34,445 bases of DNA, from positions 1 to 34,445 of IMG/VR virus record IMGVR_UViG_3300042452_000909; one strand, 5' to 3'. The DNA is from a virus. Each line of letters starts with the position of its first letter. Within the stretch, counting starts at the first letter, position 1. The translations under genes and the position numbers were made by a program. Below the pieces are notes generated by a model, which was not told the DNA's origin, ran no database searches, and worked only from the letters and a program-made list of their open reading frames with translations. Below, piece after piece: positions 6,895-13,586 of this stretch.

Positions 6895-8123
6895 GCGAGA
6901 CCTCCTTGCATACCGGATACCTGCTGGGAGATTCGCTCGACCAGTTCCTTGATCTGCTGCTGCAAGGTGGACTGCCGCTCCGCAATGCTCTTCATCGCGG
7001 ATTGCACGCTGCTGTTCGCCACGGTGAAACTCCCGCCGATGCTCGTCTGGATGGATTGTGTGAGGGACATCGGCTTGTCGAGAGCCTTGAGCATGTCCTG
7101 TCGCTGCCGCAACTCTTCTTTCAGGGCATCGGCCTCTGCCTTCTGAGCCTCCTGCTCTCGCTTCGCGGTGATCTCTTTCGCCCGCTGTTCCGCGTTGACG
7201 ATGGCAAGCTCCTCCCTCGCGAGCATCAGGTTCCTTGCGGCCTCCGCTCCGATCTGTTCAGTGAGTTCCTTGCGGTCCCGCCGGATGTCCCGCAACTTCA
7301 TCTCAAGCTGAAGCTCGTTCTCCCGGAGTTGGTCCTGCTCCTTCGCGATGACAATCAGGGACTGAATGTCCTCGATCTCCTGACTCGCGACCTGCTGCGC
7401 CTTGCGCTTCTCCTCCGCGAGCCTTGCCGCATCCTCCGCCTGCTTGCGCCGATACTCCGATCGTTCTTCATCTTTCTTCGCCTCTTCTTCACTCCTCCGG
7501 GCCATCTCGGCCTTGACCGCATTCTCGGCCTTGACATTGATCAGCCGCTCCTGAGCGGCGACTGCGGCTACAGCTTCTGCGTTGGCTCCCTCCGTTTCCA
7601 TCGTGAGGATGGACTGACGGACCTTTGCTATCTCGTTCCTGCGCTGCAACTCGATTCTGGCGAGAGTGTTTGTCTCCTGCTCGATCGCAACGAGTCGTTC
7701 CGCGTCTCTTGCCTGTGTGCGGAAACCGGTCGCCCTGTCCAGTTCCGCCATCTCCTTCTTGAACTTCTCCAGCTCCTCCGCTGCCGAGCCGAATATCTGC
7801 TCTCCGATTATCTTGCCGAGAGCCATGGCCGATGAGCCGACCATCCCGAACACGCCGGGCAGCATGCGGAATGCACCTTCGATGTCTCCGACCGCAGCAG
7901 CGCTGGCGGCACCGAGTCCGCCCAATGCTAGGCCGAGCCTCTTGGCTCCGGCCGCACCCTGTTTCATGTAGGCGTCGAATCGCTGCCCGAGGGACATGCG
8001 TTCCACGGACTGCGTCATGTTCGCGGCAGCAGACGCGACAGTCTGCTCTGCCTGCGCCATACCGTTCTCAAGCTGGCCGATGGCGGCAGATACGACGACT
8101 TCGATTCTTGGATCAGTTGCCAA
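6891..8123 (-). CDS. Tape measure protein, short (410 aa)
   Basis: It starts at TTG 8123-8121 behind GGAGGCTGC, overlapping the end of the frameshift extension of the chaperone. Residues about 60-115 form a Gly/Ala-rich hydrophobic region. Residues about 115-345 are one long charged coiled coil (EEAKKDEERSEYRRKQAED and similar). The C-terminal part is Gln/Ser-rich helix. This composition, and a position between chaperone and distal tail genes, is typical of tape measure proteins. By the usual rule of about 1.5 angstrom per residue, 410 residues would set a tail near 60 nm, short for a siphovirus. No lysozyme or peptidase domain is embedded. Confidence 0.8.
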   Translation of the reverse strand: MATDPRIEVVVSAAIGQLENGMAQAEQTVASAAANMTQSVERMSLGQRFDAYMKQGAAGAKRLGLALGGLGAASAAAVGDIEGAFRMLPGVFGMVGSSAMALGKIIGEQIFGSAAEELEKFKKEMAELDRATGFRTQARDAERLVAIEQETNTLARIELQRRNEIAKVRQSILTMETEGANAEAVAAVAAQERLINVKAENAVKAEMARRSEEEAKKDEERSEYRRKQAEDAARLAEEKRKAQQVASQEIEDIQSLIVIAKEQDQLRENELQLEMKLRDIRRDRKELTEQIGAEAARNLMLAREELAIVNAEQRAKEITAKREQEAQKAEADALKEELRQRQDMLKALDKPMSLTQSIQTSIGGSFTVANSSVQSAMKSIAERQSTLQQQIKELVERISQQVSGMQGGLA

Positions 8124-8346
8124 GCAGCCTCCGCATCTCGCGATCTACGGCGGAGCGTCCGGTATCGCCTCCGCTTTCGGCCATCATCATATCGGACACC
8201 GTTTGGACCACCTCTGCGAAGAGGTCAACGGGCATGTCCAACGGATTGCCGAATCCGGGAGCGTTGCGTGCGACGAATGCAGCGTTGCCGATCCAGTCGA
8301 TCGGCTTCAGGCCGTCTGCTGAACCGGCTCCTGAGGGCGGACGGCA
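8113..8346 (-). CDS. Tail assembly chaperone, -1 frameshift extension (T-like part)
   Basis: Past the stop of the chaperone (8307) the -1 frame stays open to TGA 8115-8113 and encodes about 65 protein-like residues (LKPIDWIGNAAFVARNAPGF, ending in DREMRRLLGN). The segment has no good start codon of its own and ends overlapping the tape-measure start. This is the arrangement of lambda G/GT and of most siphoviruses, where a fraction of ribosomes slip -1 near the end of G. I do not see a canonical XXXYYYZ heptamer in the overlap, so the slip site is unresolved. The right boundary given is approximate. Confidence 0.6.
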   Translation of the reverse strand, partial: CRPPSGAGSADGLKPIDWIGNAAFVARNAPGFGNPLDMPVDLFAEVVQTVSDMMMAESGGDTGRSAVDREMRRLLGN

Positions 8347-8699
8347 TCCGGCGCAGGCTCGAAACCGATGAGAGCCTTGGCGATTTCCACGATGCGATCC
8401 GGCCGCATGCCGCTCATCATCTGATCCGAGTCCCCGCCGGCTCGATGTATCGCCTGCTGGACCATCTCCGTTGCGATGGTGATTCGGAATGCGGCAAGGA
8501 TCAGCATCGCGGCTGAACCCTTACGCTTCGAATGTTCACGCAACTCCATCAGACGGACTTCGGGATTCACGCCGGAAGCGTCGAGGTCAGCCATCAAGAC
8601 CTTCCGCTCTTCCTCGAACGCGAGGTCCGTGAAGTAGAGCATGTCGCGGACGGTCAGCATCGGCACGCGGAAACCGTCTCGAATCTCGATTGCCTTCAC
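8307..8699 (-). CDS. Tail assembly chaperone (G-like), 130 aa
   Basis: It starts at GTG 8699-8697, coupled by a GTGA overlap to the upstream gene. It is a helical protein with an acidic first half (YFTDLAFEEERKVLMADL) and a helical second half (DRIVEIAKALIGFEP), ending in a Pro/Gln-rich tail. Position directly upstream of the tape measure, size, and the open -1 frame beyond its stop all fit the G-type chaperone that coats the tape measure during tail assembly. Confidence 0.7.
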   Translation of the reverse strand: MKAIEIRDGFRVPMLTVRDMLYFTDLAFEEERKVLMADLDASGVNPEVRLMELREHSKRKGSAAMLILAAFRITIATEMVQQAIHRAGGDSDQMMSGMRPDRIVEIAKALIGFEPAPDAVRPQEPVQQTA

Positions 8700-8950
8700 T
8701 TCGTGAGTCTCCCTCTGTTCACAGGATGCATGTCTTCAACGGAATTGAATGCAGCATACCGGCGTTGAAGTTTGCAATCAACAAGCCTGCGCATGCTGTT
8801 GCGCCACCGGACCAGCGTGGCGATCCTGTCCAGAGCCTGCTGTTCGGTGAGGTGCGGGGACAGGCCGATCCTGCTGCTGGTCCCATCGGTGAACCGGAGG
8901 TCCGCGACCCAGTCGTCCGGAGTCAGGACGGTCGTGGGCCATAGCCTCAT
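8696..8950 (-). CDS. Small tail-module protein, 84 aa
   Basis: It starts at ATG 8950-8948 (MRLWPTTVLTPDDWV) with an ATGA overlap with the tail-tube gene and a GTGA overlap with the chaperone. The first half looks beta-stranded (WVADLRFTDGTSSRIGL), and the second half is a basic helix (TLVRWRNSMRRLVDCKLQRR). It lies between tail tube and chaperone. Function unknown. Confidence 0.65.
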   Translation of the reverse strand: MRLWPTTVLTPDDWVADLRFTDGTSSRIGLSPHLTEQQALDRIATLVRWRNSMRRLVDCKLQRRYAAFNSVEDMHPVNRGRLTK

Positions 8951-9348
8951 GACTCGTCCCAAGTCTCCGTCGGGATAGCGCCATCTGAGTTGGCGAAGTT
9001 GAACGCAAGCATCGAGTCACCGGTCTTGGTGACGCTCGCCGCGACATCGGAAATCACAGCGACGAAGGTGTAGAAACAAGCGGTGCTTGCCTTCAGGGTG
9101 ATTGATGCACCATCAGCGTCGGAACTGGCGATGCCGGGCGATGAGTTCGGCTCGTTCCCGATCATAGATCCGCCAGCCGAACCGGAGATGTCCCATATGC
9201 CCAACTTGCGACGACGACCGGTATCTCCGTATCCGGTCACATCAGAAGCGTTCCGCGAGAAGGTCGCGTTCCAAGTCATGAACTGCGCTGCGTGCGCAGT
9301 CGGGAAAGTGATTCCGCCGTCGTTGCCGGTGAGGTAGGTCGTTGGCAT
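8947..9348 (-). CDS. Major tail (tube) protein paralogue B, 133 aa
   Basis: It starts at ATG 9348-9346, 3 bases after the stop of paralogue A. It shares the whole layout of the upstream gene: GNDGGITF near the start, a WNATFSR line near residue 28, GRRRKLGIWDISGSAGG in the middle and the C-terminal signature PTETWDE. The size and beta-rich pattern fit a siphovirus tail tube subunit, expected to form hexameric rings around the tape measure. Having two copies is unusual. One could be the tube and the other a decorated or alternative tube protein. Confidence 0.75.
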   Translation of the reverse strand: MPTTYLTGNDGGITFPTAHAAQFMTWNATFSRNASDVTGYGDTGRRRKLGIWDISGSAGGSMIGNEPNSSPGIASSDADGASITLKASTACFYTFVAVISDVAASVTKTGDSMLAFNFANSDGAIPTETWDES

Positions 9349-9351
9349 GTT

Positions 9352-9780
9352 TCAGGTCGTTTCGTCCCAAGTCTCCGTCGGAGCCGCACCGCCGGAAAGC
9401 TGGAAGTTGAAGGTGATCGCGGCATCCCCTGTCTTTGCGTTGCTCATCGCGATGTCGCTGACGATCGCGTCGAAGTGCAGCGTGCAGACCGTTCCGCCCG
9501 TCGTAACCGTGCCGGAACCGAGCGCATGCAGGTAGACTTTCGCTCCGCTGGTCGCCCACTTAGTCGTGTTGACACCGGGACCGGCAGCATCGGCGATCAT
9601 GAAGCCACCTGCGGATCCGCTCACATCATGCACTCCGAGCCGGCGTCGCCTAGCGGCATCCGAGAATCCGGAGATTTCCGACACGACACGCGAGAAAGTC
9701 GCGTTCCACACATTGAACTGCGCGTTGTGCTGCGTCCCGAAGGACACTCCGCCGTCGTTTCCGATGAGGTAGTTGGGCAT
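9352..9780 (-). CDS. Major tail (tube) protein paralogue A, 142 aa
   Basis: It starts at ATG 9780-9778, directly after the stop of the tail completion gene. It has the same features as paralogue B: GNDGGVSF, WNATFSR, ARRRRLGVHDVSGSAGG, and C-terminal PTETWDE followed by two Thr. It is about 9 residues longer, from a loop around residues 70-95 rich in Gly and Thr. Position between tail completion protein and chaperone is canonical for the tail tube gene. Confidence 0.78.
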   Translation of the reverse strand: MPNYLIGNDGGVSFGTQHNAQFNVWNATFSRVVSEISGFSDAARRRRLGVHDVSGSAGGFMIADAAGPGVNTTKWATSGAKVYLHALGSGTVTTGGTVCTLHFDAIVSDIAMSNAKTGDAAITFNFQLSGGAAPTETWDETT

Positions 9781-9781
9781 T

Positions 9782-10198
9782 TCAGGTGCTCGTGCGTGTT
9801 CCTATGGCTCTGAATCGCGAGGTCGTGCGTATCGCGTCGTCCTCGACTTCCGGAACGCCACGCGATTCCGAACGCAGGACGATACGATCATACCCGGTCG
9901 GATTCAGCTCCCTGTTGTCCAGCAAGACCGCAAGACTTTCGGACGCGGACAGGCCTGCCGTCACTCCGCCAGATGTCTGGTGGAACTGGTCGAACTCGAT
10001 GGTGATCCGTTCACGCGAAACCTTGTTCGTGGCGAACACCGGCTCGATGATGTGGTCCACGACACGGTACACGCATAGCGGCAGCGTCGCGTTCTCAGGT
10101 GCCACATTGAGATACACGCGAGTCCCGAGCGTTTGATACCACGATGTCAACTCCGTGGAAACCAACGCAGAGTTCAAGGATCTCAGGAATTCGTTCAT
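9782..10198 (-). CDS. Tail completion/terminator protein, 138 aa
   Basis: It starts at ATG 10198-10196 behind GAGGAA. N-terminal helix (MNEFLRSLNSALVST), then LGTRVYLNVAPENATLPLCVYRVV, which is the 'vy-...aP.....Pyvvy' line of the gp17-like/DUF3168 family of tail terminators, and a later strand region ERITIEFDQFHQTSG. It follows the HK97 gp10-like gene and precedes the tail tube, the expected order. In this family the protein caps the tail tube and joins it to the head. Confidence 0.7.
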   Translation of the reverse strand: MNEFLRSLNSALVSTELTSWYQTLGTRVYLNVAPENATLPLCVYRVVDHIIEPVFATNKVSRERITIEFDQFHQTSGGVTAGLSASESLAVLLDNRELNPTGYDRIVLRSESRGVPEVEDDAIRTTSRFRAIGTRTST

Positions 10199-10201
10199 GC
10201 T

Positions 10202-10660
10202 TCATTTCCTCAAGATCGCGCTCTGAAGTTCACGGCGAATGTAAGACGCGAACACATCCGTCGCCTTGTCCCGGACGACCTCGACAGCAGGCATGATGTA
10301 TGGCCGCTCCTCTATCTTGACGGACCGGTTCCGGCCTGCGTAGCCGCCATACTCAAGGATCGCCGCATAGGGAACCTTGCTGGCAGACAGGATCCAGCCG
10401 ATCTTCCGGTTCTTGCCGAACACCTTCGGCTGTGCCTGCCATCCGTTTCTGAGTCTGCCGGTCTGGGTGGCCGGAGGCTCGCCGGGACCCGATGATCGTG
10501 CGGGATTCCCCCAGTACCAGATGCCGCTTCCGCCTTGACTGAGATTCCTGCGGATTTCCCGCTGGACCTGCAGGATGACATCCTGAGATCCATTCTTGCA
10601 TCCTTCGACGATTGCGTCGACGATGACTCGCTTGTCGAAACTCCAAGTTGTCTTGCTCAT
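10202..10660 (-). CDS. HK97 gp10-like head-tail/tail completion protein, 152 aa
   Basis: It starts at ATG 10660-10658. The sequence shows the family's landmarks: PGEPPATQTGRLRNGW near residues 59-74, VPYAAILEYGG near 97-107 and RPYIMPAVE near 119-127. It comes between the head closure protein and the tail terminator. The family is needed for joining heads and tails. An ATGA overlap couples it to the gene upstream. Confidence 0.8.
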   Translation of the reverse strand: MSKTTWSFDKRVIVDAIVEGCKNGSQDVILQVQREIRRNLSQGGSGIWYWGNPARSSGPGEPPATQTGRLRNGWQAQPKVFGKNRKIGWILSASKVPYAAILEYGGYAGRNRSVKIEERPYIMPAVEVVRDKATDVFASYIRRELQSAILRK

Positions 10661-11031
10661 GTTCTCGGCAAATCCTCTTGGAGATCGACGATCATGTGAT
10701 ACAGCGCATCGCTTGTCGCTCGATCATCGGGAACGCGCACGGATTCCACGCGATATGTGCGCGTCGCGGAGTTGATCGTGACTCGAACGAGATCGGTCTC
10801 GCGGAGATCGGTTCCCGGAAGGCAATACAGGGTCGCGCTGAACTGCGTGTTCTCCCGTCCGTATCTATCGCCTGCGGAACCGGAGCCTTCCTGCAAGTAA
10901 CCGCTGATCGTGGCCGTCGCGGTCGCTGCCGTCGTGCTGGCGACGACGGCTCCAGCAGCGTCCCGTCCAGCCGTCGGACGGATTCGCGTCAGGCTGCGCC
11001 CGTATGCAGTGATGAGAGACGGAATGCTCAC
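10657..11031 (-). CDS. Head closure / head-tail adaptor protein, 124 aa
   Basis: It starts at ATG 11031-11029 (overlapping the end of the connector gene by 4 bases). A small beta-barrel-like protein: SISGYLQEGSG-type strands, TQFSATLYCLPGTDLRETDLV and TYRVESVRVPDD. This 'value - limit - conversion of units' pattern with a G-D-x-V turn is typical of gp16/SPP1-like head closure proteins. Order connector, closure, gp10, terminator supports the call. Confidence 0.7.
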   Translation of the reverse strand: MSIPSLITAYGRSLTRIRPTAGRDAAGAVVASTTAATATATISGYLQEGSGSAGDRYGRENTQFSATLYCLPGTDLRETDLVRVTINSATRTYRVESVRVPDDRATSDALYHMIVDLQEDLPRT

Positions 11032-11885
11032 CGGATCCTCGTCTTGGCGCCTAGCCTCATGCGAATCATCTCCTGATACCTTCCGGTGGGAGCGTTCGTG
11101 TACGAGTAGTCGCCGAGACTCTCGCTCTGCACTCCGGTGTCTCGCTTGCGGTCCCGATACAGGCCGGCTGCGATCTCAAGGCACATCTGCTCGATGTCGT
11201 ACGGGACGGTCTCGTATCCGCCGACATAGTGCAGCAAGACATTGCGATTGCCAGCGCGGAACTCCGTGAACCAGTGGTCGCTCGGCCACGAATCCGATAT
11301 CAGGTGAATCATGCCAGCGGCGTAGTCGACTCTCGTGTCGATCGTCACATCCCACGCAGCGGTCAGGAATGCCGTCGTCCCGTAGACATTGAATCCGCCC
11401 GTCGGATGAAGCAGTTGGACCGGACCGTTCATCAGGCTGGCTGCGATGAACCCTGTCGTGCCGTCGATCGCCGTCGCCATCGCCGCGATCGTCTTGTGCG
11501 AGCCGAACGAGAGCGAGGTCTGATGCTTCTGGCCCGACGCATCGAGACGGCAGAGGTACACCTTGTCCTCTTGCACATGTACGCTCAAGCCGATCGCGTC
11601 CGCTGCGGGATCGCCGGAAACGGTGATAGCGGTGTTCGATCCGACCGCGACACACTCGATCCTCGTGATCGGAGGATTCCGTACGGAGATGCTGCGGGTG
11701 TTTCCGGCCACATCCCGCCATTCCCAGTACTCGCGCGACATGATGTTCCGGCCGAGCGTGTTCTCGATCATCGCGGAAGCTGCGTCGATGGAATCCTCCA
11801 GCAGTCCCTCGTCCGTGCCTGCCGACAGGCCGAGGTAGGTCTGGAGCTTCGCGAGCGTGGTGAGGGCGTATGCGTCGACGGCCAT
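11028..11885 (-). CDS. Head-tail connector (gp6/gp15-like) with an internal insertion, 285 aa
   Basis: It starts at ATG 11885-11883 behind AAGGTGACAG. The N-terminus (LTTLAKLQTYLGL, then LLEDSIDAASAMIENTLGR) and the C-terminus (VPYDIEQMCLEIAAGLYRDR, SESLGDYSYT) match head-tail connector proteins that form the ring under the portal. These two halves are normally close together (about 100-190 aa in total). Here about 100 residues with a beta-rich, self-contained look (about 90-195) are inserted between the PPITRIE strand and the helical end. The insert may protrude from the neck. Confidence 0.75.
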   Translation of the reverse strand: MAVDAYALTTLAKLQTYLGLSAGTDEGLLEDSIDAASAMIENTLGRNIMSREYWEWRDVAGNTRSISVRNPPITRIECVAVGSNTAITVSGDPAADAIGLSVHVQEDKVYLCRLDASGQKHQTSLSFGSHKTIAAMATAIDGTTGFIAASLMNGPVQLLHPTGGFNVYGTTAFLTAAWDVTIDTRVDYAAGMIHLISDSWPSDHWFTEFRAGNRNVLLHYVGGYETVPYDIEQMCLEIAAGLYRDRKRDTGVQSESLGDYSYTNAPTGRYQEMIRMRLGAKTRIR

Positions 11886-11888
11886 CTG

Positions 11889-12998
11889 TCACCTTGCCCA
11901 GTCGGGCTTACCGTGGTTGATGAACTCACTATGGTACTGGTGCCTCGCGGACAGGGTCCGGTCCGGCCAAGACACGACGACCTGCATGTGGCCGATGCGA
12001 ACCCGATTGGCCTGCCACACGCGATAGCCGGAACGCTTCCATTGCTTCCAGAACTGGATGTCGTCGTCCACCCTGCCCTCGCCCCAAGTCCCGTCCGGTG
12101 CCGGCTGCCCGTGAAACCACGGACGAGGGAGGTTCCTGAGCGCATCGGCACGGATCAGAGTCAGGCCGAAGTGTGCGGTCGCCACCTCGATCGCATCGCT
12201 CTCGATCTCTTCCAGCGTGAGGCTCGTTCGCGGATTTCCAGCATCGTCGCTGCAAGTGATCAGCACGGTCTGACGCTCGCGCCCGACCTGCATCGCAGCG
12301 ACCGCATCGAGGTTCCGCTTCTTGGCCAGCCGATAGAGGGACACGATGTCCTCCCGACTGAAGATGCTGTCGTAGTCGATCGTAAGCACCCACTCGATCG
12401 CAGGCTTCGCGATGGCCTCGGTCATCAGGCGAGAAAGACACTGGCCCCAGAACGCTCCCGTGTGCTTCGTGAGATTGATCTTCAGCGGCAGGCACGCTCC
12501 GATCGAGCAGAACATGTTCTCCGTCCACGCAAGTCGTGGCATCGAGATCAGTCCCTCGACATTCTGCAGTTCGGTGATCGGCTCTACCTTGCTGCCGCGC
12601 ATGCCGAGCCACATGTCGTCGGGTCCGCATGCCCACGATCCAATCTCGTCGAGGCCGGATTGCCTCAGCAGTTCCTGAACCTTCCCGCGATTCCAGATGG
12701 ACTTGTGCTCGCCCTGCGTCCCGATCAGGCGGAACTCCACATCGGCGGCAGTTCCGTTGCGATAGGCGTCAACGCAACGGTCGAAGTCAGGCACGGAAAC
12801 AAGCAGCTCACCTCCCACCTTGAGCTTCTTGATCCATTCCTTCATCGCCTCCAGCGCCTGCTGTCCGGTGAACTGCGTGATCTCGTTGCGGACCTCGATC
12901 GAGGCTAGCGTCCCGTCCCGTACATTCGCCAGTTCCGCATGCCCGTTGAGCTTGATCCGACTTTCGGCCTGCTGTTCGTTCGTAATCTCGATTGACAT
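11889..12998 (-). CDS. GT-A glycosyltransferase fused to a truncated methyltransferase-like N-terminus, 369 aa
   Basis: The start is ATG 12998-12996 (MSIEITNEQQAES) behind AGAGGAACAGGG. Residues about 20-130 resemble the second half of a Methyltransf_11-type fold: ALEAMKEWIKKLKVGGELLV, then SVPDFDRCVDAYRNG. The glycine-rich SAM-binding loop is absent, so this part is probably not catalytic. Residues about 150-369 are a family-2-like GT-A domain with the metal-binding DYD at 208-210 (VLTIDYDSIF) and a late VDDDIQFWKQWKRSGYRVW acid motif. Both are typical of nucleotide-sugar transfer. It sits between the putative decoration protein and the connector in the head operon. Substrate could be capsid protein or modified DNA. 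It may also be a moron, that is a transferred gene. Confidence 0.75.
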   Translation of the reverse strand: MSIEITNEQQAESRIKLNGHAELANVRDGTLASIEVRNEITQFTGQQALEAMKEWIKKLKVGGELLVSVPDFDRCVDAYRNGTAADVEFRLIGTQGEHKSIWNRGKVQELLRQSGLDEIGSWACGPDDMWLGMRGSKVEPITELQNVEGLISMPRLAWTENMFCSIGACLPLKINLTKHTGAFWGQCLSRLMTEAIAKPAIEWVLTIDYDSIFSREDIVSLYRLAKKRNLDAVAAMQVGRERQTVLITCSDDAGNPRTSLTLEEIESDAIEVATAHFGLTLIRADALRNLPRPWFHGQPAPDGTWGEGRVDDDIQFWKQWKRSGYRVWQANRVRIGHMQVVVSWPDRTLSARHQYHSEFINHGKPDWAR

Positions 12999-13016
12999 CC
13001 CTGTTCCTCTATGAGA

Positions 13017-13046
13017 GCAGGCGAGCGTCACGAGACGCTCGCCTGC
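13017..13046 (-). terminator. Strong hairpin between decoration gene and glycosyltransferase
   Basis: A perfect 12-bp stem (13017-13028 with 13035-13046) with a 6-base loop lies 25 bases after the decoration gene stop and 18 bases before the glycosyltransferase start. There is no U-tract on the transcribed strand (TCTCATAG follows), so partial termination or mRNA end protection of the highly expressed head genes is more likely than full termination. Confidence 0.5.
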
Positions 13047-13071
13047 GGAGTCGCGTGCGGCAGGGATGGTA

Positions 13072-13518
13072 TCAGACAGCCGTGAAGTAGCGAGAGCCTG
13101 CGTCGGCCGCCGCGATCGGTGCCGCCTCGCCATTGTCCAAGACCGCGATGGCGGTCGTGGTGTTGGCCGAGGTTCCGCCGATGATCGCAAGACGCAGGTA
13201 ACGCTTGCGAGCGCGGGTATCGACGCCGATGACCGCAAACGCATTGGTCACTGCGGTGCTGGTGTTGACTGCAGCAGGCAGGCCGGAGGTGATCGGGAAC
13301 CCGGCAATCGCCGCGAATCCGGTGCCATCCGTGATGTCCGACTGCTGGATGGAGATGGAGGTCGGAATCGAGGTCGCGGTAGCGCAGATAACGCCGATGT
13401 GGAAGGTGGCGTAGTCGAAGCCACGAGTGTCTACGGCATTGCCGACAGCGCCGGTGCCGCCGACGATGCTTTGGGAACCGATCGCAACGATGGACTTGAC
13501 ATTCTGAGAGGGATTCAT
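13072..13518 (-). CDS. Putative capsid decoration/stabilisation protein, 148 aa
   Basis: It starts at ATG 13518-13516, between two strong hairpins and directly after the major capsid gene. The protein is small, beta-rich and low in charge, with many Ala, Thr, Ile and Gly (DTRGFDYATFHIGVI, then ARKRYLRLAIIGGTSANTTT). This pattern is common for proteins encoded next to the capsid that bind the shell from outside. Naming as decoration protein is by position and composition. It has no known motif. Confidence 0.6.
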   Translation of the reverse strand: MNPSQNVKSIVAIGSQSIVGGTGAVGNAVDTRGFDYATFHIGVICATATSIPTSISIQQSDITDGTGFAAIAGFPITSGLPAAVNTSTAVTNAFAVIGVDTRARKRYLRLAIIGGTSANTTTAIAVLDNGEAAPIAAADAGSRYFTAV

Positions 13519-13533
13519 GTGTCGAACCTTTCA

Positions 13534-13565
13534 GGTGGGGCGGAGGATTGCTCCCCCGCCCCACC
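13534..13565 (-). terminator. Hairpin downstream of the major capsid gene
   Basis: A perfect 10-bp GC stem (13534-13543 with 13556-13565) with a 12-base loop lies 21 bases after the capsid stop. It is not followed by a U-run. Such structures often follow capsid genes and limit read-through or stabilise the capsid mRNA. Its role here is inferred. Confidence 0.45.
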
Positions 13566-13586
13566 GAGGAAGAGGGGTCAGTGGGA

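Noticed and set aside
11229-12908. Long plus-strand open frame of 559 codons
   Set aside because: It lies opposite connector and glycosyltransferase genes, which have clear family motifs. Composition is typical of a shadow frame.
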